NCBI GenBank assembly: GCA_963798325.1
Contig: CAWCSS010000008.1
Coordinates: 1,116,001 to 1,180,000, forward strand
Reading direction: 5' to 3'
Source of the DNA: Solirubrobacter sp963798325
Lineage (GTDB): Bacteria > Actinomycetota > Thermoleophilia > Solirubrobacterales > Solirubrobacteraceae
DNA: 64,000 nt
In this document: positions 1 through 9,402 of the stretch, in pieces
How positions within the stretch are numbered: position 1 is the stretch's first letter
Layout of the letters: every line of letters begins with the position of its first letter
The notes under the pieces: model-generated
Databases searched by the model: none
What the model was told of the DNA's origin: nothing
The model's input: only the letters and a program-made list of their open reading frames with translations
Made by a program: the position numbers and the translations under genes

Positions 1-192
1 TCACGCCCGAGGATGGCTCTGGCGCGGCGCGTTGGCGAACGCGACAACGCCGGCCGCGTCGGTGCCGAGCATGGCATCGGGGGCGGCCTCGAGCAGATCC
101 TCGAAGGAAGGGGGGCCGGTGGGCATCAGTGCCTTGTGCGGCCGAAGTGTAGGCGCGAAATCAGGTGCGGAGACGTCGAGCTGCTCGGACAC
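1..192 (-). pseudogene. 5' part of a PAS-domain sensor gene, frameshifted, running off the window edge
   Basis: The 63-codon reading frame contains a typical PAS opening (FEDLLEAAPDAMLGTDAAG, then VVAFAN, about residues 29-53) and then stops at 1-3. Dropping two bases or adding one near base 28 would continue as N-A-R-A-R-A-I-L-G, which is what PAS domains normally show after the VNA motif. I therefore read it as a sensor (kinase, phosphatase or GGDEF-type) with an indel, its remainder lying left of the window. The ATG at 192 lies inside the 3' end of typA, overlapping it by 32 bases, so the two may be co-transcribed. A genuine 63-residue protein is the alternative. Confidence 0.4.
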
Positions 193-1984
193 GCGCCACC
201 TGCTCCAACTCGACCTTGCGCATCCGGACCGAATGCGGGGTGACCTCGACGCACTCGTCCTCGCGAACGAACTCCAGCGCCTGGTCGAGCGAGAGCTTGC
301 GGGCGGGCACGAGCCGCACCAGGACGTCGGACGTTGAGGAGCGCACGTTGGTCAGGTGCTTCTCCTTCACCGCGTTGACGTCCAAATCCTCCTGGCGGGC
401 GTTCTCGCCCACGATCATGCCCTCATAGACGTCCTCGCCGGGCTCGACGAACATCGTCCCGCGCTCCTGCAGGTTGAACAGGGCGAACGAGGCGGTCTTG
501 CCGCGGCGATCGGCGACCAGCGACCCCGTCGGGCGCAGGCGCATGTCGCCCGCCCACGGCTCCCAGCGCTCGAAGACGTGGTGCAGCAGGCCGGTACCGC
601 GCGTGTCGGTCAGGAACTCGGTGCGGAAGCCGATCAGCCCGCGCGCCGGGACCAGGTAGTCCATCCGGACCCAGCCCGTGCCGTGGTTGATCATCTGCTC
701 CATCCGGCCGCGGCGCAGCGCGAGCATCTGCGTGATCACGCCGACGTACTCCTCGGGCACGTCGATCGTCATCCGCTCGACCGGCTCGTGGCGGACGCCG
801 TCGATCTCGCGGATGACCACCTGCGGCTTGCCGACGGTCAGCTCGAAGCCCTCGCGGCGCATGATCTCGACGAGGATCGCCAGCTGGAGCTCGCCACGGC
901 CCTGGACCTCCCAGGTGTCCGGGCGCTCGGTCGGCAGCACGCGGATCGACACGTTGCCGACGGTCTCGGCGGTGAGCCGGTCCTGGATCTGGCGGGCGGT
1001 CAGCTTGTCGCCGTCCTGCCCGGCCAGGGGCGAGAGGTTGATGCCGATGGTGACGCTGATCGACGGCTCGTCGACGTTGATCAGCGGCAGCGGCCGCGGA
1101 TCCTCGAGATCCGCCAGCGTCTCGCCGATCGTGACGTCCGGCATGCCCGCGACGGCGATGATCTCGCCCTGGCCGGCCTCGGCCGCGTCGACGCGATCGA
1201 GCGCCTCGGTGATGTAGAGCTCTGACACGCGGAAGGAGGTGATCGTGCCGTCGTGACGGCACCAGGCGATCTGCTGGCCCTTCTTGATCGTGCCGTTGCG
1301 GACGCGGCAGATCGCGAGCCGGCCGACGTACGGCGACGCGTCGAGGTTGGTCACGTGCGCCTGGAGCGGGTGGCCTTCCTCGTACTCCGGCGCCGGGATC
1401 GTCTCCAGCAGCGTGTTCATCAGCGGCTCGAGCGTCGTGCCCTGATCGGTCGTCGTCAGCGAGGCCTTGCCGGCCTTCGCGTTGGTGTAGACGATCGGGA
1501 ACTCGATCTGGCTCTCGGAGGCGCCGAGATCGATGAACAGCTCGTAGACCTCGTCCACGACCTCGGAGATGCGCGCGTCCGGGCGGTCGACCTTGTTGAC
1601 CACGAGGATCACCGGCAGCTTGTCCTCGAGCGCCTTGCGCAGCACGAAGCGCGTCTGCGGCAGCGGCCCCTCCGACGCGTCGACCAGCAGCAGCACGCCG
1701 TCGACCATCTTCAGCCCGCGCTCCACCTCACCGCCGAAATCGGCGTGGCCGGGCGTGTCGATGATGTTCAGCTTGACGCCGTGGTAGCGGACCGCGGTGT
1801 TCTTCGCGAGGATCGTGATGCCCTTCTCGCGCTCGAGATCCATCGAGTCCATGACCCGGTCATTGACGTCCTGATTTTCGCGGAACGCGCCGGACTGCCA
1901 GAGCATCGCGTCGACAAGGGTCGTCTTGCCGTGGTCGACGTGCGCGATGATCGCGACGTTTCTGAGGTCTTCCCGTAGAGCCAT
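161..1984 (-). CDS. typA: Ribosome-associated GTPase TypA/BipA
   Basis: Translational GTPase of the EF-G/LepA superfamily that binds the ribosome and acts in 50S assembly and stress or cold adaptation. Visible G motifs are AHVDHGKTT (G1, about residues 14-22), EREKGITI (G2 region), DTPGHADFGGEVER (G3), NKVD (G4) and TNAKAG (G5), followed by the EF-Tu domain 2, EF-G-like domains and the TypA C-terminal domain. At 607 residues it is normal family length. I chose the ATG at 1984 (MALREDLRNVAII), which matches where TypA proteins begin; an in-frame ATG at 2014 would add ten unlikely residues. Neither start has a strong Shine-Dalgarno site. The GH15 gene lies 39 bases upstream on the same strand. 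Confidence 0.97.
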   Translation of the reverse strand: MALREDLRNVAIIAHVDHGKTTLVDAMLWQSGAFRENQDVNDRVMDSMDLEREKGITILAKNTAVRYHGVKLNIIDTPGHADFGGEVERGLKMVDGVLLLVDASEGPLPQTRFVLRKALEDKLPVILVVNKVDRPDARISEVVDEVYELFIDLGASESQIEFPIVYTNAKAGKASLTTTDQGTTLEPLMNTLLETIPAPEYEEGHPLQAHVTNLDASPYVGRLAICRVRNGTIKKGQQIAWCRHDGTITSFRVSELYITEALDRVDAAEAGQGEIIAVAGMPDVTIGETLADLEDPRPLPLINVDEPSISVTIGINLSPLAGQDGDKLTARQIQDRLTAETVGNVSIRVLPTERPDTWEVQGRGELQLAILVEIMRREGFELTVGKPQVVIREIDGVRHEPVERMTIDVPEEYVGVITQMLALRRGRMEQMINHGTGWVRMDYLVPARGLIGFRTEFLTDTRGTGLLHHVFERWEPWAGDMRLRPTGSLVADRRGKTASFALFNLQERGTMFVEPGEDVYEGMIVGENARQEDLDVNAVKEKHLTNVRSSTSDVLVRLVPARKLSLDQALEFVREDECVEVTPHSVRMRKVELEQVARVRAARRLRT

Positions 1985-2023
1985 GAGCGGCGTCCAGGTT
2001 AGGACGCCGCCCATGTTCGACGG

Positions 2024-5000
2024 TTACGACACCGCGTGGATGACGACCGGGCCGAGGCTGCGGTCGAGCTCCGTGGCCTGTGTCGGGCCGAGCACATCCA
2101 TCGCCTTCGGGAGCTGATCGAGCGCCACCTGGCAACGCGGATCCGGTGACGGATCGACCGCGCAGCGCCCGAACGTGTACGAACCCGCGGTCGGCGTGAA
2201 CGTCCGCGCCCCGTCCTGGCCGAAGCCGTCCTGGCCGTGCAGGATCACGTTGTACGTCCAGCCCGCGCCGGGCGTGCCGAACGCGGCCTTGGGCACCAGG
2301 ATCGTGATCGTGCGCGTCACCTGGCTGGCCTGGACGCTGATCGTGCCCGCGGGCGCGAAGGCCGCGTCCACGAAGCGTGGCGACTCGAAGCCGCGCACCT
2401 GGATCGCGCGCGTCCACGGGTCCACCGTGTAGTTGCGGCTGGGGAAGAACGCCGCCGTGCTGGTGGTGCTGTTCGCCGGGTCGCGGGCGAAGATCGTCAG
2501 CAGTTGCGCGCCGATCGGGTCGCCGAACGTCGGCGAGAGATCGCGCAGGGTGGTGCGCAGGTAGATCGTGTCGCCGCCGTCGATCACCTGGAAGCGGGTG
2601 AGGTCGAAGGCGCCGGCGTGGAAGTCGCCGCTGGTCGGATAGGTGAAGGTGCCCGGGCCGTTGTCGTCGCCCGACGGGTCGGCGGTGTCGAACACCGTCG
2701 TCCCGTTGATGACCTCCGAGGCGACGCGGCGCTGGTCGTACGCGGTCGCGGTGCTGGTGGTCGCGGTGGTGGTGATGACGCTCGTGCCGAACGCGGTCGG
2801 GACGGTCACGTCGAACGCGCCGGTGGTGGACGCGGTCGTGGCGACGATCGCCGTGGGCGCGCCGGTGTCGGTGTTGGTGGCGGCGACGACGACCCGCGCC
2901 CGCGGCGCCGTGGTGCCGGTCACATGGGTGGTCGCGCTGGCGACGGTCGAGCCGTCCACCGGAGCGGTGACGGTCAGCGGCGCCTTGCCCGGCGGTGACT
3001 TGTAGCGGTCGCGGACGGCGGCGGGCTGCTCGAGCGGGCGGCCCGCGTCGAGGCTCAGCGCGAGCCGGACGTGCTGGGCCTGCGCCCACGTGAGCGGCGT
3101 GGCCGAGCCGGCCGCCTCGTTGGTGAAGAAGCCGATCGAGGCCGTCGTGGGATCGCTGCCGAACGGCGAGGCCGCCAGCGGCGGGTTCTCCCAGTTCTGC
3201 TCGGGCATCAGCCCGACGCCCCAGGCGAAGCCGCTCATCGCGTCGTAGAGGGCGGCCGCGCCCTTGGTGTCGCCCGTCTGCAGCAGTTGCTCGGCACGCT
3301 CGCCGGAGAGCACCGGCCAGATGTGGCCGGAGCCGTGGTTGTCACCGGCTCCCGGCCACGGCTTGCCCTCGGGGTTGCAGTCCGTGGGATCGGGCACGTG
3401 GCAATCGCCGTAGCCGTCCTCGGTGCCCGCGCCGTCGGTGCCGTAGCGGTAGAAGCCGTTGCCCCTGCGGATCACGCTGTCGACGACGGCCAGCGACTGC
3501 TTGACGTCGGGATCGCCGGCGGACAGCGCTCCGACGCGGGTGAGCTCGAGGAAGCCCTGGTCGATCACGGCGCGCTGATCGGCGTCGATGCTGCCGTTGC
3601 CGAGGTTGTAGGTGATGGCGGCGTTCGGATCGCCGGTGCGCGAGAGCCGGATGAAGTAGCGCCCGGGCGCGTACGGGCCGGTCGTCGTCACCGTCCAGCC
3701 CTTGATCGAGCGCTGGAAGTGATCGGCCGTCGCCAGGTAGACCTTCGCGCGGTCGTCGTCGTTCTGGGTCTGCGCGATCCGGCCGGCCGCGACCAGGCCC
3801 GCGATCTCGGCCGCGATCGTCGAGGGCGAGTACCCGCCCTGCTCCTCCCAGCGCTCGTTGCCGAACGACGGGCCGTGGGCGACGAGGAAGTCGGCCGCCT
3901 TGCGGATGTGATCGGTGTAGAGCGTGCGGTCGCGCGAGAGGCCTGACTGGTAGGCCATCAGGATCGGGAACGCGGTCTCGTCGAGCTGGTCGCCGCCGGT
4001 GTCCGGGGCGGTCTTGCCGTTGAGCAGGCTGTTGCGCGGCATCCGGCCGTCGGCCAGCTGCTGGCGCTCGAGCAGGAAGCGCGCCGTGTCCTGGGCGGTG
4101 TCCTCGTCGCCCGCGACCAGCAGCGCGGTGAACGCCTCGTAGAGGTCGCGGCTGAAGACCTCGCGGTAGGAGCCGAAGTACGGCGCCTTGCCGTCCTGCA
4201 GGTTGCCGGCGGGGACGGCCTGGCCCCACGGGGAGGCGAGGCCGGCGGCCACGGCGCCCGGGAACTCCTTGTCCTCGGAGGCCTTGACCACGTTGATGCC
4301 GAGGTAGTAGCCCTGCGCCCGCTTGAGCGAGGGGCGCTCCAGTCGCGCGTCGTAGAGCGCCCACTCGAGCAGGTAGCGCCCGAGCGAGAGGACGTAGGGC
4401 GTGTCGAGGCTGCGGTCCGCGGTGCTGTTCGCCTGCGCGGCGGTGCGGCCGAAGCCGAGCGCGAGCGTCGCCTCGCGCTGCATCTGCGCGGTCAGGACGA
4501 CGTTGCCGGAGGGCGCGCTGTCGTACTCCGTGCTGAGCCTGCGGGCGCTGTCGAGTTGCTTGAGCCCGTCGCTGTCGGTGCCCGCGTAGCCGGCGCTCGC
4601 CGACGTGAACGGCTTGTCGGCGCGCAGGGCGAGGAAGGTGGGCTTGGCGTAGTCGCGGTTGACGGCCGCGGTCTGCGTCGTCGTGTCACCGGCGACGAGC
4701 GCGGAGCGACTGGCGCTCGCGCTGTCGGCGCCCGCGTTGTCCGCGCCGCCGCCGCCGTGGCCGCCGACCGTCGGGTCCAGACGCACGTAGAGCTTGAGGT
4801 TCGACGGTCCCCGCAGTCGCGTCCGGACCAGGACCGTATCCCGGGCGGGATCGGTGCTGTAGGTCGCGGTCAGCGTGTAGTTGCGGGCCTTCGACGTGAT
4901 CGTGCAGACCATCCCGGTCGGGTCGGCGTCGGCCGTGTAGGTCATGTCGCGCGACTGCAGGTCGCTGAACGTCGCGCCGTCGGTGACGATGAACTGCATC

Positions 5001-5236
5001 GTCTCGACGTTGGTGGTGTCGACGTTGGGCTCATAGACGTCCGACAGGACGCCGTTGGCCACCGTGTACCAGACCCGCGAGGTGGTGTTGCGCGCCGTCC
5101 CCACGCAGTCCTTGCGGGCCAGGTCGAAGTGCGACAGCGCACCGGGCGCACCCGGTGCGGGGGCAGCCTGCGCGCTCGGTGCGGCCAGCGCCACCATGGC
5201 CAGCGCGGCCGCCGTGGACCCTCGGAAACTCCCCAT
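2024..5236 (-). CDS. Secreted GH15 glucodextranase/glucoamylase, four-domain type
   Basis: A 1070-residue secreted enzyme expected to release glucose from alpha-1,6- or alpha-1,4-glucans. The order matches Arthrobacter glucodextranase: signal peptide (residues 1 to about 25, ending PSAQA-AP), domain N (VWYTVANGVLSDVYEPNVDT), the (alpha/alpha)6 GH15 catalytic domain with the general-acid motif RWEEQGGYSPST near residue 463 and the general-base motif MPEQNWENPP near 677, an Ig-like domain B (about 745-845), and a C-terminal glucodextranase-type binding domain with the DPSGDDNGPGTFTYPT start. The start at 5236 is set by GAAGGAGG seven to ten bases upstream; a further ATG at 5272 lacks this. Substrate linkage cannot be told from sequence alone. 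Confidence 0.93.
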   Translation of the reverse strand: MGSFRGSTAAALAMVALAAPSAQAAPAPGAPGALSHFDLARKDCVGTARNTTSRVWYTVANGVLSDVYEPNVDTTNVETMQFIVTDGATFSDLQSRDMTYTADADPTGMVCTITSKARNYTLTATYSTDPARDTVLVRTRLRGPSNLKLYVRLDPTVGGHGGGGADNAGADSASASRSALVAGDTTTQTAAVNRDYAKPTFLALRADKPFTSASAGYAGTDSDGLKQLDSARRLSTEYDSAPSGNVVLTAQMQREATLALGFGRTAAQANSTADRSLDTPYVLSLGRYLLEWALYDARLERPSLKRAQGYYLGINVVKASEDKEFPGAVAAGLASPWGQAVPAGNLQDGKAPYFGSYREVFSRDLYEAFTALLVAGDEDTAQDTARFLLERQQLADGRMPRNSLLNGKTAPDTGGDQLDETAFPILMAYQSGLSRDRTLYTDHIRKAADFLVAHGPSFGNERWEEQGGYSPSTIAAEIAGLVAAGRIAQTQNDDDRAKVYLATADHFQRSIKGWTVTTTGPYAPGRYFIRLSRTGDPNAAITYNLGNGSIDADQRAVIDQGFLELTRVGALSAGDPDVKQSLAVVDSVIRRGNGFYRYGTDGAGTEDGYGDCHVPDPTDCNPEGKPWPGAGDNHGSGHIWPVLSGERAEQLLQTGDTKGAAALYDAMSGFAWGVGLMPEQNWENPPLAASPFGSDPTTASIGFFTNEAAGSATPLTWAQAQHVRLALSLDAGRPLEQPAAVRDRYKSPPGKAPLTVTAPVDGSTVASATTHVTGTTAPRARVVVAATNTDTGAPTAIVATTASTTGAFDVTVPTAFGTSVITTTATTSTATAYDQRRVASEVINGTTVFDTADPSGDDNGPGTFTYPTSGDFHAGAFDLTRFQVIDGGDTIYLRTTLRDLSPTFGDPIGAQLLTIFARDPANSTTSTAAFFPSRNYTVDPWTRAIQVRGFESPRFVDAAFAPAGTISVQASQVTRTITILVPKAAFGTPGAGWTYNVILHGQDGFGQDGARTFTPTAGSYTFGRCAVDPSPDPRCQVALDQLPKAMDVLGPTQATELDRSLGPVVIHAVS

Positions 5237-5291
5237 GCCTCTCCTCCTTCGGGTAGTGCCTGAACGGATCATGCCAAGGTCGGATGAGTGC

Positions 5292-5297
5292 TACTTT
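5292..5297 (+). promoter_or_regulatory. Putative -10 box (TACTTT) of the M1 peptidase gene
   Basis: TACTTT fits the actinobacterial -10 pattern TANNNT. It lies 24 bases before the ATG at 5322, leaving room for the GGGAGG Shine-Dalgarno site at 5311-5316. The 85-base gap also has to hold the divergent GH15 promoter, for which I see no clear boxes. Confidence 0.4.
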
Positions 5298-5321
5298 CCG
5301 GCAATCCGACGGGAGGGTCTG

Positions 5322-6836
5322 ATGCGCCGTTTGCTGTGTCTGGTGGGGTTGTTCGTCCTGGCGATCGCGGGGTCGGCCCACGCCGCCGGCTCGCCGGGAG
5401 CACCAGGGGTGGGGGATCGGCTGTACCCCCTGGAGGGCAACGGCGGCTACGACGTTCAGCACTACGACGTCGATCTCACGTACGGCAACCGCTTCACCGA
5501 CCCGGTCGACGGAACGGTCAACGTCCTCGCGAAGGCGACCCAGGCGCTCTCGCGCTTCGACCTGGACTTCAGCGGCCGCAGTGTCGGCGCCGTCGCGGTC
5601 AACGGCCAGCCCGCGTCATTCCGGCGTGACGGCCAGGAGCTGATCATCACGCCCAGGCGGGCGATCGCGAACGGGTCGCTGTTCGTCGTCACCGTCTCGC
5701 ACTTCGTGGCCGTGCCGACGGTGCCCGGAGACGACCCGTCCTCGACCGCGCTGTTCATCCACCACGACGGCACGGCGACCGCGCCGCAGCCCGACCTCGC
5801 GCGCTACTTCCTGCCGTCCAACGACCACCCCAGCGACAAGGCGTCGTTCGACATCCGCTTCGACGTGCCGGCGCAGTTCACGGCGGTGGCCAACGGCGTG
5901 CAGTTGCTCAACTACGTCGACCGCGGTCGCCGCCACGTGGTCTTCGTCCAGCGCCAGCCGATGGCCACCGAGCTGATCCAGCTCGCGGTCGGCAACTACG
6001 ACGTCACCAACGAGGGCTTCCACAACGGGGTCTTCCTGCGCGAGGTCACGTCGCACGCACTGACCCGCGAATACCTGCCGCTGCTGGACAAGACGCCCTC
6101 GCAACTCGACTACATGAAGGCGCGCGCGGGTGACTATCCGTTCGACCTCTACGGATCGCTGGTCGTCACCGCCGGCCTCGGCTTCGCGCTGGAGACCCAG
6201 ACGCTCGAGCTGATCGACACCTTCTGGTACACGGACTACGGCCGCGGCACGTGGGACGCGACGCTGATCCACGAGATGTCGCACATGTGGTTCGGGGACT
6301 CCGTCGCGCCGAAGACGTGGAGCGACCTGTGGCTCAACGAAGGCCACGCCTCCTGGTACGAGTTCACCTGGGGCGAGGAGAACGGTGTGCTCGAGGAGGA
6401 CACCGAGGGCTACCCCGACGACAACGGCTACGCGACGCTGGACGAGCTGATGCGGGCCGTCTACGCGCACGGCGACGAGTGGCGCGCCGAGGACGGGCCG
6501 GTCGCGGCGCCGTCCAGCACGGACTCGCTGTTCGCCTACCAGCGCTACCACGGCGGCGCGCTGGTGCTCTACGCGCTGCGCCAGAAGGTCGGCAACGCCG
6601 CGTTCGCGAAGATCGAGAAGGCCTACCCGAGTCGGTTCGGCGGCGGCAACGCGAGCACCGACGACTTCATCGCGCTCGCCGCGCAGGTCTCCGGCCGCGC
6701 CAACGTCGTCCCGTTCCTGCGCGACTGGCTCTACGGCACCAAGACGCCGAAGATGCCGGGCCATCCGGACTGGACGGTCAACGTGCCGTCACAGCAGAAG
6801 ACGCTCTCCGCACCGAACCGCAGGGCCCGGAAATAG
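5322..6836 (+). CDS. Secreted M1-family zinc aminopeptidase
   Basis: A 504-residue gluzincin that should remove N-terminal residues from peptides outside the cell. A signal peptide is plain (MRRLLCLVGLFVLAIAGSAHA). The N-terminal beta-saddle domain precedes the catalytic domain, which shows the exopeptidase loop GFALETQT (the GxMEN equivalent), the zinc motif HEMSHMWFGD (HExxH near residue 317) and the third ligand in WLNEGHASW about 19 residues later. It ends soon after the catalytic domain, like the short actinobacterial M1 enzymes. The start at 5322 has GGGAGG upstream; in-frame codons reaching back to 5055 overlap the divergent GH15 gene and are not used. A hairpin follows the stop. Confidence 0.93.
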   Translation: MRRLLCLVGLFVLAIAGSAHAAGSPGAPGVGDRLYPLEGNGGYDVQHYDVDLTYGNRFTDPVDGTVNVLAKATQALSRFDLDFSGRSVGAVAVNGQPASFRRDGQELIITPRRAIANGSLFVVTVSHFVAVPTVPGDDPSSTALFIHHDGTATAPQPDLARYFLPSNDHPSDKASFDIRFDVPAQFTAVANGVQLLNYVDRGRRHVVFVQRQPMATELIQLAVGNYDVTNEGFHNGVFLREVTSHALTREYLPLLDKTPSQLDYMKARAGDYPFDLYGSLVVTAGLGFALETQTLELIDTFWYTDYGRGTWDATLIHEMSHMWFGDSVAPKTWSDLWLNEGHASWYEFTWGEENGVLEEDTEGYPDDNGYATLDELMRAVYAHGDEWRAEDGPVAAPSSTDSLFAYQRYHGGALVLYALRQKVGNAAFAKIEKAYPSRFGGGNASTDDFIALAAQVSGRANVVPFLRDWLYGTKTPKMPGHPDWTVNVPSQQKTLSAPNRRARK

Positions 6837-6838
6837 CA

Positions 6839-6868
6839 CCGGGGGGCCGGCGCCCCCCGGCCCCCCGG
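6839..6868 (+). terminator. GC hairpin after the M1 peptidase gene
   Basis: A perfect 12-bp inverted repeat, CCGGGGGGCCGG at 6839-6850 and CCGGCCCCCCGG at 6857-6868, with a 6-base loop, starts three bases after the stop codon. There is no T-tract, as is common for terminators in high-GC actinobacteria. Confidence 0.7.
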
Positions 6869-6902
6869 CTAATGCCGACCGCGTTGGTAGGCTTTGTGGC
6901 CG

Positions 6903-7379
6903 ATGATCTTCACCACCAAGGCCGAATACGGGGTGCGGATGCTGATCCAGCTGGGCCGTCAGGGCACGGGTCATCCCGTGTCCCTGAAGGCGATCGCGGA
7001 GGCCGAGAACCTGCCCTTGGCCTACTGCGAGCGGATCGCGGCCCTCCTGAAGAAGCACGACCTGGTGGTGTCCACGCGCGGCGCGCATGGCGGCTACGTG
7101 CTGGCCAAGCCCGCGGAAGAGATCACGATGGACCAGGCGGTGCTCGCGCTCGAAGGCGCGATCGCGCCGATGGACTGCTTCCTCGACGACTCCGACGGGC
7201 GCGTCCAGTGCTCGCACGGGGAGGACTCGGGGACCTGCGCGACCAAGCTGCTGTGGACCCGGGTGCAGTTGGGCGTCATCCGCTCGCTGCAGAAGACGAC
7301 GCTGGCGGAGCTGATCGAGTTCGACTCGCGCCCCGGCGTCGGCAGCCCCGCTCCCGCGATCACCGTGACGACCCACTGA
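6903..7379 (+). CDS. Rrf2-family Fe-S-responsive transcriptional regulator
   Basis: A 158-residue winged-helix Rrf2 protein related to IscR/RsrR. It shows the usual N-terminus MIFTTKAEYGVRMLIQLG, the HTH and wing (KKHDLVVSTRGAHGGYVLAKP), and three cysteines in the cluster-binding loop at 92, 103 and 112. These are likely Fe-S ligands, so it probably senses cluster supply and controls the adjacent suf genes. sufC begins 54 bases downstream on the same strand. I chose ATG 6903 over an upstream ORF extension because Rrf2 proteins begin at this MxxT/S-KAEY motif. A TAGGCT -10-like box ends nine bases upstream of the start. Target operators are not proven. Confidence 0.92.
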   Translation: MIFTTKAEYGVRMLIQLGRQGTGHPVSLKAIAEAENLPLAYCERIAALLKKHDLVVSTRGAHGGYVLAKPAEEITMDQAVLALEGAIAPMDCFLDDSDGRVQCSHGEDSGTCATKLLWTRVQLGVIRSLQKTTLAELIEFDSRPGVGSPAPAITVTTH

Positions 7380-7433
7380 TTGAGGCTGGACATCCCCTCC
7401 GCCCCACCCCGATCATCCGACCTCAAGGAAACA

Positions 7434-8204
7434 ATGGCCGAGCTTCAGATCAAGAACCTGCACGTCACCGCTGCGGACAAGCAGATCCTCAAGGGGGTCG
7501 ACCTGCACGTCCGGCCCGGTGAGTTCCACGCGCTGATGGGCCCCAACGGCTCCGGCAAGTCCACGCTCGCGAACGCGATCATGGGTCATCCGAACCTCGA
7601 GGTGACGGAAGGCCAGATCCTCTTCAACGGCGAGGACATCACGGAGGCCGACCCGGACGAGCGCGCGCGTGCCGGTCTGTTCATGGCGTTCCAGTACCCG
7701 GTCGCCATTCCGGGCGTGACGGTCGTCAAGTACCTGCGCATGGTCATGAACGCGCACCGCGAGGGCCGCGGCGAGGCCGCGATCTCGCTCAAGGAGTTCC
7801 GCAAGACCGTCGAGGCCGCGATGGAGCTCTGCCACGTGCCGCGCGACTTCTCCAACCGGTATCTCAACGACGGCTTCTCGGGCGGCGAGAAGAAGCGCAT
7901 GGAGATCCTCCAGCTCGCGCTGACCAAGCCGTCGCTGGCCGTGCTCGACGAGACCGACTCCGGCCTCGACATCGACGCGCTCAACACCGTCGCCGAGGGC
8001 GTCAACACGGTCGCTCAGGGCACCGACATGGGCGTGCTCATCATCACCCACTACCAGCGCATCCTGCACCTGGTCAAGCCGCAGTTCGTGCACATCATGT
8101 TCGAGGGGCGGATCGTCAAGGAAGGTGGCCCCGAGCTGGTCACCGTGCTCGAGGAGAAGGGCTACGGCTGGATTCGCGATGAGGTTGCGGCGGCGGCTGC
8201 GTAA
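7434..8204 (+). CDS. sufC: Fe-S assembly ATPase SufC
   Basis: Cytosolic ABC-type ATPase that pairs with SufB and SufD in the scaffold complex for Fe-S cluster assembly. In 256 residues it has Walker A GPNGSGKST (36-44), the Suf-type signature FSGGEKKRM (about 148), Walker B LAVLDETDSGLD and the H-loop motif ITHYQR. ATG 7434 has AAGGA a few bases upstream; earlier in-frame codons from 7380 give no SufC-like sequence. The stop overlaps the sufS start by one base (TAATG), so the two are translationally coupled. SufB and SufD lie 5 kb away in a second block. Confidence 0.97.
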   Translation: MAELQIKNLHVTAADKQILKGVDLHVRPGEFHALMGPNGSGKSTLANAIMGHPNLEVTEGQILFNGEDITEADPDERARAGLFMAFQYPVAIPGVTVVKYLRMVMNAHREGRGEAAISLKEFRKTVEAAMELCHVPRDFSNRYLNDGFSGGEKKRMEILQLALTKPSLAVLDETDSGLDIDALNTVAEGVNTVAQGTDMGVLIITHYQRILHLVKPQFVHIMFEGRIVKEGGPELVTVLEEKGYGWIRDEVAAAAA

Positions 8205-9400
8205 TGTCGCTCGCGGTCCCCACCTCCTCTGAGTTCCCGACCCTCGCCCGCGAGGGTCTGGTGTACCTCGACACTGCGGCCACCTCGCAGACCGTGCGCT
8301 CGTCGCTCGAGGAGATGGACCGCTACTACGAGACCTACCGCGCCTCGATCCACCGCGGGATCTACTCGATCGCGACGGAGGCGACGGACGCCTACGAGCT
8401 CGCCCGCGAGCGCGTCGCGCGGTTCACGAACTCGACGGCCGGCGAGACGGTCTTCACCAAGAACGCGACCGAGGCGATCAACCTCGTGGCGTACTCGTGG
8501 GGCCGCGCGAACGTCGGCCCGGACGACCTCGTGGTGATCTCCCAGATGGAGCACCACGCGAACATCGTCCCGTGGCAGTTGCTGGGCTGCAGGCTCGCCT
8601 ACATCCCGATGCTCGACGACGGGCAGCTCGACCTCGACGCGTTCGACGCACTGCTCGCGCGGGGCCCGAAGCTGGTCGCGGTCGCGCACGTCTCCAACGT
8701 CGTCGGGACGATCAACCCGGTCGAGGAGATCGTGTCGCGGGCGCACGCCGCGGGGGCCGTGGTGCTCGTCGACGGCGCGCAGGCCGTGCCGTCGATGGCG
8801 GTCGACGTCGCCGAGATCGGCGCCGACTTCTACGCCTGGACCGGGCACAAGGCCTACGGGCCGACCGGCATCGGCGTGCTGCACGGGCGCCGCTCGATCT
8901 TGGAGTCCATGCCGCCGTTCCTCGGCGGCGGGCACATGATCGCCCGCGTCGGCGACTTCGAGTCGACCTGGGCCGAGCCGCCGACGCGCTTCGAGGCGGG
9001 CACGATGCCGATCGCCGAGGCGATCGGGCTCGGCGCCGCCGTCGAGTGGCTGTCCGGCATCGGGATGGAGAACGTCCGCTCGCACGGGCGCGACGTCACC
9101 GCCTACGCGCTGGAGCGGATGGGCGAGGTGCCCGGATTGTCGATCCACGGCCCCGCCGACGCCGATGCGCGTGGCTCGCTGATCAGCTTCGCGCTCGACT
9201 ACGCGCACCCGCACGACGTCGCCGAGCTGCTCGGCCGCGAGGGCGTGTGCGTGCGTGCCGGCCATCACTGCGCGCAGCCGCTGATGCGGCGGCTCGGCGT
9301 GCCGGCCTCCACGCGGGCGTCGTTCGCCGTCCACGCCACGCGCGAGGACGTCGACGCGCTGATCGACGCACTCGGGACCGTACAAGGGATTTTCGGCTAG
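8204..9400 (+). CDS. sufS: Cysteine desulfurase SufS
   Basis: PLP-dependent group II cysteine desulfurase that supplies persulfide sulfur to SufU for cluster building. The 398-residue protein shows the N-terminal YLDTAATSQ motif, the His stacking on PLP in MEHHANIVPW, the PLP lysine in TGHKAYGPTG (about residue 217) and the catalytic cysteine in the short loop RAGHHCAQPLM (about 355). Length is normal. It overlaps sufC by one base and sufU begins two bases after its stop, giving a tight sufC-sufS-sufU unit. Confidence 0.97.
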   Translation: MSLAVPTSSEFPTLAREGLVYLDTAATSQTVRSSLEEMDRYYETYRASIHRGIYSIATEATDAYELARERVARFTNSTAGETVFTKNATEAINLVAYSWGRANVGPDDLVVISQMEHHANIVPWQLLGCRLAYIPMLDDGQLDLDAFDALLARGPKLVAVAHVSNVVGTINPVEEIVSRAHAAGAVVLVDGAQAVPSMAVDVAEIGADFYAWTGHKAYGPTGIGVLHGRRSILESMPPFLGGGHMIARVGDFESTWAEPPTRFEAGTMPIAEAIGLGAAVEWLSGIGMENVRSHGRDVTAYALERMGEVPGLSIHGPADADARGSLISFALDYAHPHDVAELLGREGVCVRAGHHCAQPLMRRLGVPASTRASFAVHATREDVDALIDALGTVQGIFG

Positions 9401-9402
9401 CC

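Noticed and set aside
161..5272. Long plus-strand frames opposite typA and the GH15 gene
   Set aside because: They are antisense shadows; the minus-strand genes have intact motifs over the full length.
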